Shown here: positions 35,271 through 45,495 of the stretch, in pieces
How positions within the stretch are numbered: the first letter of the stretch is position 1
Layout of the letters: each line of letters opens with the position of its first letter
Origin: Oceanicola sp.
GTDB lineage: Bacteria > Pseudomonadota > Alphaproteobacteria > Rhodobacterales > Rhodobacteraceae
Length of the DNA: 64,000 nt
NCBI GenBank assembly: GCA_017792405.1
Contig: CP051231.1
Coordinates: 1,218,011-1,282,010, forward strand
Direction of reading: 5' to 3'
Program-made: the position numbers and the translations under genes
Notes under the pieces: generated by a model
The model's input: only the letters and a program-made list of their open reading frames with translations
What the model was told of the DNA's origin: nothing
Database searches by the model: none

Positions 35271-36329
35271 TTACTTCAGGCAATCGGCGTAAACCGTTGC
35301 GATGTTTTGCAGAAGTTCGGTGTACTGGTTCGGGCCGGGGGTAAGGTCCCGGCCAAGCGGGTCGAGGAAATGGGCCTTGAGCGCGGTGCCCTCGGTGAGG
35401 GTGGCGATAGAGGCCTCGGAGGTATCGGGCTCGGTGATGAGGCAGGTCACGCCCTCCTCGGCGGCATGGCGGACCTCTTCCATCGCGCGGGGGCCGGGGG
35501 TGTTGCCATCGACGCCGGAGAGCGCGTGGGCCGGGGTCAGGCGGAACCGGTTCTCGAAGTAGGCGAAGGCGCGATGGGTGGCGAGGTATTCGCGGCCCTC
35601 AAAGGGGGAGAGGGTGGCCTCGATTTCACCGATGAGCGTGTCGAGCTCGGTGCGGGCGGCCTCGGCGTTGGCTGCGTAGGTCGCGGCGTTGACGGGGTCG
35701 TGCTCGGAGAGTTCCTCGGCGATCAGCGCGAGCCAGGTCTTGGCGTTGTCGGGCGAGAGCCAGACGTGCGGATCTTCGGGGCCGTGGTCGTGGTGATCAT
35801 GGCCGCCTTCGGCGTGGTCCTCGTGGTCATGATCGTGATCGTCGTGGCCCGCTTCGGCGTGCTCTTCGTGGTCATGATCGTGGTCGTCGTGGCCTGCTTC
35901 GGCGTGCTCTTCGTGGTCATGATCGTGATCGTCGTGACCCTCTTCAACGTGCTCTTCGTGGCCCTCTTCGCCATCATGCATGTGCGGCTCGGAGTCGGCA
36001 GTGTCGATCAGCAGGGTGCCGGGTTGCTCCATCAGGGCGATGACATGGGCGTTTTCGCCAAGTGTCTCGAAGGGTTTTTCGAGGCCGGGCGACATGGCCG
36101 GGCCGATCCAGAAGATCAGGTCGGCGTCCTGCGCGGCGCCGGCTTGCGAGGGGCGGAGCGAGAGGGAGTGGCCGGAGCCGCCCTGATCGAGCAGGAGCGT
36201 GGGGGTGCCGACGCCCTCCATCACCTTGGCGACGAGAGAATGCACAGGCGGCAGGTCGGTGATGACCTTGGGCTCGGCCAGCGCGGGGGTGGCGGCGATG
36301 AGAGCGGCGAGGGAGGGGATGATACGCAT
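35271..36329 (-). CDS. znuA: Zinc ABC transporter substrate-binding protein
   Basis: A 352-aa periplasmic metal-binding protein. Signal peptide residues 1-18; metal-site histidines in PPVHSLVAKVM, SGHSLSLRPSQ and EYLATHRAFAYFENRF; a long His/Asp/Glu loop at residues 116-182, mostly three 15-residue repeats. It captures zinc for an importer, but no znuB, znuC or zur lies nearby. A Zur-box-like site sits 36 bp upstream of the start. Confidence 0.93.
   Translation of the reverse strand: MRIIPSLAALIAATPALAEPKVITDLPPVHSLVAKVMEGVGTPTLLLDQGGSGHSLSLRPSQAGAAQDADLIFWIGPAMSPGLEKPFETLGENAHVIALMEQPGTLLIDTADSEPHMHDGEEGHEEHVEEGHDDHDHDHEEHAEAGHDDHDHDHEEHAEAGHDDHDHDHEDHAEGGHDHHDHGPEDPHVWLSPDNAKTWLALIAEELSEHDPVNAATYAANAEAARTELDTLIGEIEATLSPFEGREYLATHRAFAYFENRFRLTPAHALSGVDGNTPGPRAMEEVRHAAEEGVTCLITEPDTSEASIATLTEGTALKAHFLDPLGRDLTPGPNQYTELLQNIATVYADCLK
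35805..35939 (-). repeat. Three 45-bp repeats inside znuA
   Basis: Three tandem 45-bp units encode GHDDHDHDHEEHAEA with few changes (residues 131-175). In-frame units can expand or shrink by slippage and would tune the zinc-binding capacity of the loop. Confidence 0.88.
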
Positions 36330-36364
36330 GAAGGGTCTCCGATATGAGTCGGGGACGGTGTAAT

Positions 36365-36379
36365 TGTAACGTTATAACA
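36365..36379. promoter_or_regulatory. Zur-box-like site upstream of znuA
   Basis: TGTAACGTTATAACA matches 12 of 15 positions of a TGTTATA-type Zur box when read leftward, and includes the palindrome GTTATAAC. Position just ahead of znuA supports zinc-dependent repression. Confidence 0.5.
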
Positions 36380-36447
36380 TCGCAAGTGGTTAACCCTGCG
36401 ACCGCGGCGGGCCCGGTGTGAGGGCCGAGCCGCAAGTGCTTGTTATT

Positions 36448-37701
36448 TCAGCCTTCCAGCACCACGAGGGCGTGGCGCTTTTTGCCGGCGGAGAGTTTTA
36501 CCGGCGAGGCGAGGGCCGCGGCGTCGAGCATCAGCCCGGCATCGGTGAGCGGCGCATCGTCGATCCGGGCACCATTGTCGGCGATCAGGCGCTTGGCCTC
36601 CTTGCCCGATTTCGCCAGCCCGGAGCGGGTGATGAGCTGCACCACCGAGATGCCCTCGGCCACTTCGGCGGCCGTGACCTTCAGTGTTGGCAGGTCATCG
36701 CCCACGCCGCCCTTTTCGAAGACTTCGCGTGCCGTGGCTTCTGCCGCCTCTGCCGCCTCGAGCCCGTGGCAGAGCGCGGTGACCTCATTGGCGAGCCGGA
36801 TCTTGGCGTCGTTGATCTCGGACCCTTGTAGCGCGCCGAGCCTTTCGCATTCGTCAACGGGAAGCTCCGTGTAGAGCTTGAGGAAGCGGGCCACGTCGGC
36901 ATCGGTGGTGTTGCGCCAGAACTGCCAGAACTCGTAGGGCGCGAGCATGTCGGCGTTGAGCCACATGGCCCCGCCCTGGCTCTTGCCCATCTTGCGGCCG
37001 TCGGAGGTGGTCAGCAGCGGCGAGGTGAGGCCGAAGATCTGCTGGTCGATCACCCGGCGGGTGAGGTCGATGCCGTTGACGATGTTGCCCCACTGGTCGC
37101 TGCCGCCCATCTGGAGCAGGCAGCCGTAGCGGCGGTTGAGCTCCAGAAAGTCGTAGGCCTGAAGGATCATGTAGTTGAATTCGAGGAACGACAGGCTTTG
37201 CTCCCGGTCGAGCCGCGACTTGACGGACTCGAAGCTGAGCATCCGGTTGACCGAGAAGTGCCGGCCGATATCGCGCAGGAATTCCAGGTAGTTGAGGCCG
37301 TCGAGCCACTCGGCGTTGTTGAGCATCAGCGCATCGGTGGGCGCATCGCCGTAGCTGAGATACTTGGCGAAGACGTTCTTCATCGAGGCGATGTTGTCGT
37401 CGATCGCCTGCGCCGTCAGCAGCGGGCGCTCATCGGCGCGGAAGCTCGGGTCGCCCACCTTGGTGGTGCCGCCGCCCATGAGGGTGATCGGCTTGTGGCC
37501 GGTCTTTTGCAGCCAGCGCAGCATCATGATGTTCAGCAGGTGGCCGACGTGGAGCGATTTGGCCGTGGCATCGTAGCCGATATAGGCCGGGACCACGCCT
37601 TGGATCAGTGCTTCGTCGAGGCCTTGATAGTCGGTGCAATCCGCCAGGAAGCCTCGCTCTATCATTACGGCCATGAAGTCCGATTTGGGGTGGTAGGTCA
37701 T
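36448..37701 (-). CDS. tyrS: Tyrosyl-tRNA synthetase
   Basis: A 417-aa class I synthetase charging tRNA-Tyr. HIGH-type motif HVGH in the N-terminal Rossmann fold, [11 protein letters not shown], the [12 protein letters not shown] block, a KMSKS-type loop as [10 protein letters not shown], and a C-terminal S4 RNA-binding domain ([14 protein letters not shown]). Start is ATG 37701; the much longer open frame to 38760 is a shadow over anmK. Divergent from anmK with 69 bp between. Confidence 0.96.
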   Translation of the reverse strand: MTYHPKSDFMAVMIERGFLADCTDYQGLDEALIQGVVPAYIGYDATAKSLHVGHLLNIMMLRWLQKTGHKPITLMGGGTTKVGDPSFRADERPLLTAQAIDDNIASMKNVFAKYLSYGDAPTDALMLNNAEWLDGLNYLEFLRDIGRHFSVNRMLSFESVKSRLDREQSLSFLEFNYMILQAYDFLELNRRYGCLLQMGGSDQWGNIVNGIDLTRRVIDQQIFGLTSPLLTTSDGRKMGKSQGGAMWLNADMLAPYEFWQFWRNTTDADVARFLKLYTELPVDECERLGALQGSEINDAKIRLANEVTALCHGLEAAEAAEATAREVFEKGGVGDDLPTLKVTAAEVAEGISVVQLITRSGLAKSGKEAKRLIADNGARIDDAPLTDAGLMLDAAALASPVKLSAGKKRHALVVLEG

Positions 37702-37770
37702 CGCTCTTTTCCATGTTGCGAAGTGGATTGAGCCCCCCTCATACTGGCAGGCAGGCAAGAGGGGAAGGCC

Positions 37771-38904
37771 ATGTTGAAAAAGGCCAAGGGGCAGGCGCGC
37801 GTGAGGGCGCTGGGGGCGATGAGCGGCACCTCGCTGGATGGCGTGGATGCGGCGGTGATCGAGACCGATGGGCAGGAGATTTTTGCATTTGGGCCAAGCG
37901 GTTACCGGGAATACTCGGGGCCGGAGACCCGCGCGCTGAAGGCAGCGCTGGGGCGTTGGCCGGGCGAGGCGGGCGTGGCGGAGGCCGCGGAGATCGTGGA
38001 AACCGCCCATGTGGTGATCCTCGAAGAGCTGATCGAGGATATTGATATCGTTGGCTTTCATGGCCAGACCCTCGCCCATGATCCGGGCGGGCGCGGCACC
38101 CATCAGGCCGGGGACGGGCGGGTTGTGGCGGAGGCGCTGGGGCGGCCCGTGGTGTGGGATTTTCGCTCCGATGACGTGGAGATGGGCGGGCAGGGCGCGC
38201 CGCTGGCCCCGGCTTATCACTACGCGCTGGCGAAGTTCATCAAGGCTGACAAGCCCTTGGTTTTTCTCAATCTTGGCGGGGTCGGCAATGTCACGTGGAT
38301 CGACCCGGCGAAAGGGCCGGAGGCGATGCTGGCCTTTGACACCGGGCCTGCCAATGCGCCGGTGAACGACCTCGTGGGCGCGCGGCTGGGCCTGCCCTTT
38401 GACGAGGGCGGAGAGTTGGCGGCGAAGGGCGAGGTGGATGAGGCCATTCTGGCCCGGTTCGCGGAGCATCGCTACTTCTTCAAGCTGCCGCCCAAGTCGC
38501 TCGACCGGGATGATTTTGCGCAGCTTTCCCAAGAGGTTGCGGGGCTTTCCGATGAGGATGCGGTGGCGACGTTGACGGCTGCCGTGGCGGCCTCTGTGGC
38601 CTTGGGGCAGGAGCATTTTCCGGCCCCGGCGGAGCGTGTGCTGGTGACGGGCGGCGGGCGGAAAAACCCGGTGATGATGGCGATGATCGCGGAGGGCCTC
38701 GGCTGCCCGGTGGAGCCGGTGGAGGCCGTAGGGCTGGACGGAGATATGTTGGAAGCTCAAGCCTTTGCCTATCTCGCGGTGCGGGTGGCGAAGGGGCTGC
38801 CGACCTCTTGGCCGGGCACCACGGGCGCACGCGCGGCGGTGGGCGGAGGCGTTGTTTCACAGCCCTCCGGAGGCTTTGCAAAAATGCAAGACGCGGCGGG
38901 GTAA
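37771..38904 (+). CDS. anmK: Anhydro-N-acetylmuramic acid kinase
   Basis: A 377-aa ASKHA-fold kinase that converts anhydroMurNAc from recycled cell wall into MurNAc-6-phosphate. Signatures are [34 protein letters not shown] and [13 protein letters not shown]. Peptidoglycan recycling is further represented in this window by nagZ at the right end. The final codons carry a GC-rich tail. Confidence 0.95.
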   Translation: MLKKAKGQARVRALGAMSGTSLDGVDAAVIETDGQEIFAFGPSGYREYSGPETRALKAALGRWPGEAGVAEAAEIVETAHVVILEELIEDIDIVGFHGQTLAHDPGGRGTHQAGDGRVVAEALGRPVVWDFRSDDVEMGGQGAPLAPAYHYALAKFIKADKPLVFLNLGGVGNVTWIDPAKGPEAMLAFDTGPANAPVNDLVGARLGLPFDEGGELAAKGEVDEAILARFAEHRYFFKLPPKSLDRDDFAQLSQEVAGLSDEDAVATLTAAVAASVALGQEHFPAPAERVLVTGGGRKNPVMMAMIAEGLGCPVEPVEAVGLDGDMLEAQAFAYLAVRVAKGLPTSWPGTTGARAAVGGGVVSQPSGGFAKMQDAAG

Positions 38905-38907
38905 AAC

Positions 38908-39002
38908 GCGTTAACCGTGAATTTGCTCAATGCACAAGTGATGCACATTCCATGCACATCCTATGCATACGACAAAAATGCAAAGCCTCGAGAGGTTAAC
39001 GC
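38908..39002. repeat. Four 11-bp repeats framed by GTTAAC inverted repeats
   Basis: At 38930-38973 four consecutive 11-bp units each begin with ATGCA (three with ATGCACA). They are flanked by GCGTTAACC (38908-38916) and its exact reverse complement GGTTAACGC (38994-39002). ATGCAA also occurs at 38884 and 38979. The 250-bp anmK/lipoprotein gap holds nothing else that I recognise. A phased protein-binding array is likely. Confidence 0.7.
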
Positions 39003-39154
39003 ATCGGGCGGTCATTTGGGGCTCTCATTCGCTCGTCGAGGTGCCTTTGCCGGGGCCGAAACTTCATGACGGCATTCGTCACGTGACCCGGAGAGGCGCG
39101 CCGGGATAGCCCTCTGTCCCAAGGTGACGGGCCTTGGACATGAGGAGACGAAGG

Positions 39155-39520
39155 ATGAGACTGATCGCAACGACACTGGCCGTGCTGGCGGCCTGCGGCA
39201 CCCTTGCAGGCGGGCTGGAGGCGGCCCCGGTGGCGAGCGCCAAGAGCCACGGCTATCGCGGCGCGGATGCCGCCAAGTATCAGCGGCTGGTGGGCACCTA
39301 TGCCAAGCGGAGCTGCAAGCAGCTGGCGCAGGAATACAGCAAGTCGGCCAAGCTGGCGGGCAAGCGCGAGAAGGGCACTGGATTGCAGGTTGTCGGCGCG
39401 TTGATCGGGCGCGGCAAGGCGGCGGGCGTGGCGGCCGAGATCGGCGGCAACGTGGTGAAGGATGCCGCCCTGCGCCGGGATGCGGCGAAATCGGTTTACA
39501 AGGCGAAGCGCTGCGGCTGA
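39155..39520 (+). CDS. Small lipoprotein of unknown function
   Basis: A 121-aa protein with a lipobox-like LAAC in its N-terminal hydrophobic segment (LIATTLAVLAACGTLAG), so Cys17 is probably lipidated after cleavage. The mature part is basic, with GADAAKYQRLVGTYAKRSCKQLAQEY and a glycine-containing helix; one further pair of Cys (CKQL and KRCG). ATG 39155 has GAAGG upstream; a longer frame from 39134 only adds arginines. Family not recognised. Confidence 0.7.
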   Translation: MRLIATTLAVLAACGTLAGGLEAAPVASAKSHGYRGADAAKYQRLVGTYAKRSCKQLAQEYSKSAKLAGKREKGTGLQVVGALIGRGKAAGVAAEIGGNVVKDAALRRDAAKSVYKAKRCG

Positions 39521-39578
39521 AGCGGCGGTTCCCGACCCTGCCGCGCGAGCGGCGGAGCGAGATATGTCGCCTGAGTGG

Positions 39579-40457
39579 TCACCGGAGGCTGCGCAAGTAG
39601 CTCTGTGTGAAGGCGGCATAGCCCGGGCTCACCTGATGGAGGTGAGCCCGGGTTTTTGTGTGCAAGCGGGGCAGCGCGTGGAAGGGGACGGCGGGGAAGG
39701 CGTGGTGCTCAGCGTGGTAGGGCATGTTCCATGCCAGCGCCCGGATGAGGCGGGTGGTCAGGGTGGTGCGGGTGTTGGCCAGCATGTTGGCGACCGGCGG
39801 GCAAAGGCCGTGCTCGGCCAGAAGGTAGAGCCGGAGCGCGGGTTGGCCTAGGAGTAGCGGGAGGAGCCAGAAGGTGAAGGCTTGCGTGGGGGCGAGAGTG
39901 AGGAGGAGGGCGTAGGCGGCGATATGAATGCGCGCCTCCCACACCACGGTGCGGCGTTTGGCCGGGGGCACATAAGCGGCGGGGCGGCCGGTGCCATTGT
40001 GCCAGAGCGCGGTCAGGTTGCCGTGCCAGTAGCCCCAGCCGGTGAGATAGAGCGCCAGAGCGGCACGAGTGCCGGGCCGGGGATGGCCTGCGATCTCGGG
40101 GTCCAGCGCCGGGTCGCCGGTGTGGCGGTGGTGCGCGAAGTGGAAGTAGCGAAACCAGACGAACGGCAGCAGCAGCACCGCCCCGGCGAGGTGACCGGTG
40201 GCCTCGTTCAGCCAGCGGGTGCGGAAGGGCGTTTGGTGGGTGCATTCATGGGTGAGGGTGAAGAGGAAGGTGAGGGCAATGCCATAGGGCAGCAACATCG
40301 CCCACCAGAGCGGCGCGGCGGCGGCGATGTAGGCAGCCATCGCGGCGAGCGCCCCGAGGTGGGCGGCGAGGCGCAGCAGGGCGGGGCCGTTGCGGCGGGC
40401 GGTCAGGCGCTGCCGTTCCTCGGGCGAGAGGCTGGCGAGCAGCGCCTTATGATCCAT
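39579..40457 (-). CDS. Membrane fatty acid desaturase
   Basis: A 292-aa membrane enzyme with the three His boxes of acyl desaturases/hydroxylases: HECTH, HFAHHRH and HAEHH, and four to five hydrophobic segments. It oxidises an acyl or carotenoid-like lipid using a di-iron centre. ATG 40457 overlaps the end of the cupin gene by 11 bases. The C-terminal codons contain an intrinsic terminator that acts on the opposite strand. Confidence 0.88.
   Translation of the reverse strand: MDHKALLASLSPEERQRLTARRNGPALLRLAAHLGALAAMAAYIAAAAPLWWAMLLPYGIALTFLFTLTHECTHQTPFRTRWLNEATGHLAGAVLLLPFVWFRYFHFAHHRHTGDPALDPEIAGHPRPGTRAALALYLTGWGYWHGNLTALWHNGTGRPAAYVPPAKRRTVVWEARIHIAAYALLLTLAPTQAFTFWLLPLLLGQPALRLYLLAEHGLCPPVANMLANTRTTLTTRLIRALAWNMPYHAEHHAFPAVPFHALPRLHTKTRAHLHQVSPGYAAFTQSYLRSLR
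39622..39657 (+). terminator. Terminator for the lipoprotein gene, inside the desaturase end
   Basis: A perfect 12-bp stem CCCGGGCTCACC/GGTGAGCCCGGG with a 7-base loop, followed rightward by TTTTT. It lies 101 bp past the lipoprotein stop but within the desaturase coding region on the other strand. Confidence 0.85.
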
Positions 40458-40875
40458 CGGGGATATCGAAGCCCGGGGGCGCGAGGGTGAAGCCCTCGAA
40501 CCGGAAGCCGGGGGAGACGGTGCAGCCGACCAGCGCCCAGCCGGAGGCATCGGCCTCGGCGGCCTGCCAGTGGTCCTTGGGGACGATCAGTTGTGGCGCG
40601 CCGAGGGCGAGGTCGGGCCCGAGCCGGTGGCGGGTGGCGGGGCCATGCTGGGTGGCGGCGATCCGCAGGGTGAGCGGGGTGCCAGAGTAGAAGTGCCAGA
40701 TCTCGGTGGCATCGACCCGGTGCCAGTGGCTGCGCTCGCCGGGCTTCAGCAGAAAGTAGATGCAGGTGTCTGCGGGGCGGCCTTGGGCGGGGTCTTCTAC
40801 CCATGTCTGGCGGTAGTGGCCGCCTTCGGGGTGGGGCTGCAGGCCGAGGCGGTCGATGATCTCTTGCGCGTCCAT
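40447..40875 (-). CDS. DUF985 cupin protein
   Basis: A 142-aa cupin. N-terminal DRLGLQPHPEGGHYRQTW, the double-stranded beta-helix motif SHWHRVDATEIWHFYSG with likely metal histidines, and the FRFEGFTLAPPGFDIPDGS end are the DUF985/YML079-like signature. Function unknown; it may bind a small carbohydrate or isomerise a metabolite. Coupled with the desaturase by an 11-base overlap. Confidence 0.87.
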   Translation of the reverse strand: MDAQEIIDRLGLQPHPEGGHYRQTWVEDPAQGRPADTCIYFLLKPGERSHWHRVDATEIWHFYSGTPLTLRIAATQHGPATRHRLGPDLALGAPQLIVPKDHWQAAEADASGWALVGCTVSPGFRFEGFTLAPPGFDIPDGS

Positions 40876-40921
40876 GGGCAGAGGCTAGCCTTGCGCGCGC
40901 AGGAGCGCAAAGGGGCAGGCG

Positions 40922-41965
40922 ATGCGGGAACGGGTGGTGATTGTGGGCGCGGGGCTGATCGGGGCGAGCTGCGCCTACCGGCTGACGCAGGCCGGGGCCG
41001 AGGTGGTGGTGATCGACGCGGGCCAGCCCGGCGGCGTGGCGACCGGCGCGAGCTTTGGCTGGATCAACGCGAGCTTTTACCACGACGCGCATCACTTTCG
41101 CCTGCGCAAGGAGGCGATGGAGGCCTGGCGCACGCTCGAGCGGGAGACGGGCCGGTTGGTGGACTGGTGCGGTTGCGTGAACTGGGAGGTCGAGGACGTG
41201 GCGGAGTTGCAGGCCTTTGGCTACCCGGTGCAGCCGTGGGACGCCGAGGCGCTGCGCGAGGAGGTCCCCGGGCTGGCGGAGGTGCCTGACCGCGCGTGGT
41301 TCATGCCCTCGGAGGGCGTGGTGGAGGCGGCCCCGGTGGCGCGGCACCTGCTGGAGGCTTCGGGCGCGCGGGTGCTGAGCGGCTGCCGGGCCGAGCGGGT
41401 GGAGGTTGCAGGCGGGCGCGTGACCGGCGTGGCGGTGGAGGGCGGCGTGATTTCGGGCGACCGGGTGCTCATTTGCGCGGGCGTGGGCGCGCCAGCGCTG
41501 GTGGAGCCACTGGGGGTGCCGCTGCCGATGCTGACCCGCCCGGCGGTGGTGCTGCGCACGACCCCGGTGGAGACCCGCTTTGCGCCGGTGCTGGTGCCCG
41601 GCGGCATGGAGATCCGGCAGGACGGGCAGGGATGCCTGATCGTGCCGGCCTCGCCCAACCATCAGGCCGATGAAACCGAGGCGCTGCCCGAGAGCGCGGA
41701 GGCGATGGCGGAGGCGACGCTGGCACGGGTCCGCGGCCTCTTTCCGGAGTTGGAGATCGGGCTGGCGGAGGCCCGGCTGGCGTGGCGTCCGGTGCCGGGA
41801 GACGGGTTGCCGGTGGTTGGGCAATGCGGGCCGGAGGGGCTGTGGCTGGCGGTGATGCACTCGGGCGTGACGCTGGGTGCGCTCATGGGTGAGATGGTGG
41901 CCGCCGAGATGGGCGGCGGCGAGGCGCCCTTGCTTGCGCCTTATCGGCCCGCTCGCTTTGCCTGA
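40922..41965 (+). CDS. DAO-family FAD-dependent oxidoreductase
   Basis: A 347-aa flavoprotein with VVIVGAGLIGASCAYRLTQAG at the N-terminus, the ATGASFGWINASF segment and a C-terminal GLWLAVMHSGVTLG loop that closes the FAD site. It belongs to the glycine/D-amino acid oxidase group; substrate unknown. ATG 40922 is 46 bp from the divergent cupin gene. It stands alone as a transcription unit. Confidence 0.85.
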   Translation: MRERVVIVGAGLIGASCAYRLTQAGAEVVVIDAGQPGGVATGASFGWINASFYHDAHHFRLRKEAMEAWRTLERETGRLVDWCGCVNWEVEDVAELQAFGYPVQPWDAEALREEVPGLAEVPDRAWFMPSEGVVEAAPVARHLLEASGARVLSGCRAERVEVAGGRVTGVAVEGGVISGDRVLICAGVGAPALVEPLGVPLPMLTRPAVVLRTTPVETRFAPVLVPGGMEIRQDGQGCLIVPASPNHQADETEALPESAEAMAEATLARVRGLFPELEIGLAEARLAWRPVPGDGLPVVGQCGPEGLWLAVMHSGVTLGALMGEMVAAEMGGGEAPLLAPYRPARFA

Positions 41966-42016
41966 CCTTTTTGGCCGTTCGCGCGTTGGGGCTGGGAACA
42001 GTCAGAGGAGCGCAAG

Positions 42017-42232
42017 ATGAGCGACGTGAAGGAAGGCGACCGCGTAAAGTGGGATTGGGGGCAGGGCACGGCAGAGGGCAAGGTGCGCTCGGTCCACGAG
42101 GAGACGGTGGAGCGCAAGCCTCAGGGTGAGGTGGTGAAGCGGAAGGGCAGCAAGGACGACCCGGCGCTTTATATCGAGCAGGATGACGGCGACCGGGTGC
42201 TGAAGCTGGCGAGTGAAGTGCGCAAGGCCTGA
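42017..42232 (+). CDS. DUF2945 (HVA1/TUDOR-like) protein
   Basis: A 71-aa basic protein with the motif GDRVKWDWGQGTAEGKV and the RKGSKDDPALYIEQDDGDRVLK block of the DUF2945 family (TUDOR-like fold). Function unknown, often associated with stress genes. Start follows AGAGGAG. Convergent with the DUF7002 gene. Confidence 0.88.
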   Translation: MSDVKEGDRVKWDWGQGTAEGKVRSVHEETVERKPQGEVVKRKGSKDDPALYIEQDDGDRVLKLASEVRKA

Positions 42233-42246
42233 GCGGCCAGCGGACC

Positions 42247-42888
42247 TCAGGCGGAGCTGTTCTGGCCGGAGGCAAGCATCAGCTTGCGGAAGACCTCGGG
42301 CGGAATATCGCAGGAAATCGAGACCTCTGCCACGCTGTCCCGCCGCTGGGCATGGCCGCGCTTGCGTCGGTTCTCTGCGAAGGCGTCCCAGCCCTCGCTG
42401 ACCGGCACGAAGAGCCAGTCCCCCCGCACGGAAGCGCGGCGGGTGGCGGAGCCGCTGTTGATCGGCGAGAAGTCGATGGCCGGGGCGAAGGCCTCGAAAA
42501 AGCGGCGGCTGTCGAGCCGGACCTGAACGATATCATCCTCGGCCTTGAGGCTGGCGGCAAAGGTCGAGCCGCCGCCGGTGGGCCAGAAGAAGAGGCGCGA
42601 GTTCAGCACGTCGGACCAGCTTTCAAGCGTGTGACCTTCGAGAAAGGTCTCGGCCTGAGCGGCGCCTGCGATCAGCGGGCGCTGGTGGTTGAGCTTGATG
42701 GTGCGGGTATCGAGCTTGATTTCGGTGCGCTCCTTACGCAGCCGCAGATCGCGCGGGTCGATGCCCGCCCGGCGGGCGATTTCGGCGGCGCGGATCAATC
42801 CGCCCGCGTTGATGCCCGGCACGTTGGAGCGCATCGTCAGATGCACAAGCTGCGGGCCGACATGCTCGACGAACTCTTCCTGGTTCAT
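42247..42888 (-). CDS. DUF7002 family protein
   Basis: A 213-aa protein with the N-terminal LVHLTMRSNVPGINAGGL segment (xHxT plus a small-loop GL) typical of DUF7002, which resembles ADP-ribosyltransferase-like folds. Later features are RLFFWPTGGG and a DWLFVPVSEGWDAFAENRR block. No enzymatic activity can be assigned. ATG 42888. Confidence 0.65.
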   Translation of the reverse strand: MNQEEFVEHVGPQLVHLTMRSNVPGINAGGLIRAAEIARRAGIDPRDLRLRKERTEIKLDTRTIKLNHQRPLIAGAAQAETFLEGHTLESWSDVLNSRLFFWPTGGGSTFAASLKAEDDIVQVRLDSRRFFEAFAPAIDFSPINSGSATRRASVRGDWLFVPVSEGWDAFAENRRKRGHAQRRDSVAEVSISCDIPPEVFRKLMLASGQNSSA

Positions 42889-43164
42889 ATTGCCTTATCT
42901 CACGTCGCGTAACCTTTCATCGGCTCTACAAGACGGATCGGGCTGGGTAAACCGTGGGGTGACGCCGGTTTTTGGGTTCAGGCGCAGGTGTTTGCATCGT
43001 GCCACAGCTAGGTATGCCGCAGGCGCGTCGGCATGGAATGTGCCGCGGGCAGGCGGTTGGTTCGGGCTGGATGCAGCGGCGCGGAAGAACCGGGCCGGGG
43101 GCCTCGAGCCCCGGGTGGGGCGCGAGGTGATGTGTTCGGCTGGGCCGGGGCCTTTGGGCGGGGC
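42889..43164. other. Intergenic gap before eno
   Basis: 276 bp between the DUF7002 start and the eno stop codon. Apart from a weak hairpin AAACCG/CGGTTT near 42950-42976 I see no gene, promoter or terminator that I can support; the open frame that crosses it is a shadow of eno. Confidence 0.6.
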
Positions 43165-44475
<1,311 letters not shown>

Positions 44476-44562
44476 CTACGTCATAGCAGCCGGGGGGCGT
44501 GGTGCAAGCTGGGATGTGATAGCGCTAACAGGATCGGCGGAAGTGGGGCGGCAGATGCCGGC

Positions 44563-45441
44563 CTACGCAGCGCGGCGGCGTTCGCGGAGGAAGGCGTAGA
44601 GACCGGCGGCGATGATCAGCAGGGAGCCTGCGATTGTCCAGCCATCGGGGCGCTCGGAGAAGAAGGTGACGGCGATCAGCGTGGCGAAGAGCAGGCGGGA
44701 GTAGCGGAAGGGGGCGACGGTGGCCAGCTCGCCCACCCGCACGGCGGCGGTGAGGGCGAGATAGCCGACGAGGGTGAAGGCGATGCCGAGCGGCGCCCAG
44801 GCGAGGGAGGCGGGGGTAAGCGGCACAAAGCCGGGGCCGATCAGCAGCGCGGCCACGGCGGCCAGCGGCACCAGCGAGAAGCCCCAGGCTGCCAGGGTCA
44901 GCGAGGGGATGGTGCGGGGGGCGGCGCGGGTCGTCAGATCACGCGCGGAGAGGGCCACGGCGGCGGCGACGGCGACGAGGGAGGCCGGGTCGAAGGCCTC
45001 CATGCCGGGGCGGACGATCATCAGCATCCCGACCATGCCGGCGGCCACCGCCGACCAGCGCCGCCAGCCGACCTTTTCGCCAAAGAACAGTGCCGCCCCG
45101 AGGGTGACCAGGATGGGGTTCATCTGCATCAGGGCGGAGACGGTGGTGAGGGGCGCGAGCGCGATGGCGAGGGTGATGGTGATCGAGGCCACCGCCTCGG
45201 AAAGGCTGCGGCCAACCACGGCGGGGTGGAAGAAGGCGCGGGAGAACACTGGCTCGCCCCGGACCAGCGCGGCGGCGCAGAAGATTGCCGCCGTGGTGCC
45301 GCCGAGGATGAGGATCACCTGCGGAGCGGGCATGTAGGCGGCCATCAGCTTGACGATGCTGTCGGTGCAGGCGAGGCCCAGCATGGCCAGCACCATCAGC
45401 GCGATGCCCTTGAGATTGTCCGACACCCGCCGCCCTTTCAC
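44563..45441 (-). CDS. EamA/DMT-family transporter
   Basis: A 292-aa protein with about ten hydrophobic helices in two EamA repeats (ALMVLAMLGLACTDS; GWTIAGSLLIIAAGLYAFLRERR at the end), a drug/metabolite transporter. Substrate unknown. The start is GTG 45441 or GTG 45426; the second gives the more usual N-terminus VSDNLKGIALM with AAAGGG upstream. Confidence 0.87.
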   Translation of the reverse strand: MKGRRVSDNLKGIALMVLAMLGLACTDSIVKLMAAYMPAPQVILILGGTTAAIFCAAALVRGEPVFSRAFFHPAVVGRSLSEAVASITITLAIALAPLTTVSALMQMNPILVTLGAALFFGEKVGWRRWSAVAAGMVGMLMIVRPGMEAFDPASLVAVAAAVALSARDLTTRAAPRTIPSLTLAAWGFSLVPLAAVAALLIGPGFVPLTPASLAWAPLGIAFTLVGYLALTAAVRVGELATVAPFRYSRLLFATLIAVTFFSERPDGWTIAGSLLIIAAGLYAFLRERRRAA

Positions 45442-45495
45442 TTGCTTTCGGTGCAGCCCTACAGGGCCGCGGCGGGATGTAACAGGGGGGAGCTG

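Noticed and set aside
35805-35939. 45-bp repeats as a mobile or CRISPR-like element
   Set aside because: They are in-frame coding repeats of the ZnuA His loop.
36448-38760. Extended 770-codon version of tyrS
   Set aside because: The extra 353 residues are a shadow of anmK; ATG 37701 gives the normal TyrS N-terminus and length.
38930-38973. Short repeats as a CRISPR array
   Set aside because: Units are 11 bp without spacers and no cas genes are present; they are better read as a protein-binding array.
42889-43164. tRNA or other RNA gene in this GC-rich gap
   Set aside because: No cloverleaf, no GTTCRA-type T-loop and no terminator found; none of the other gaps held a tRNA either.
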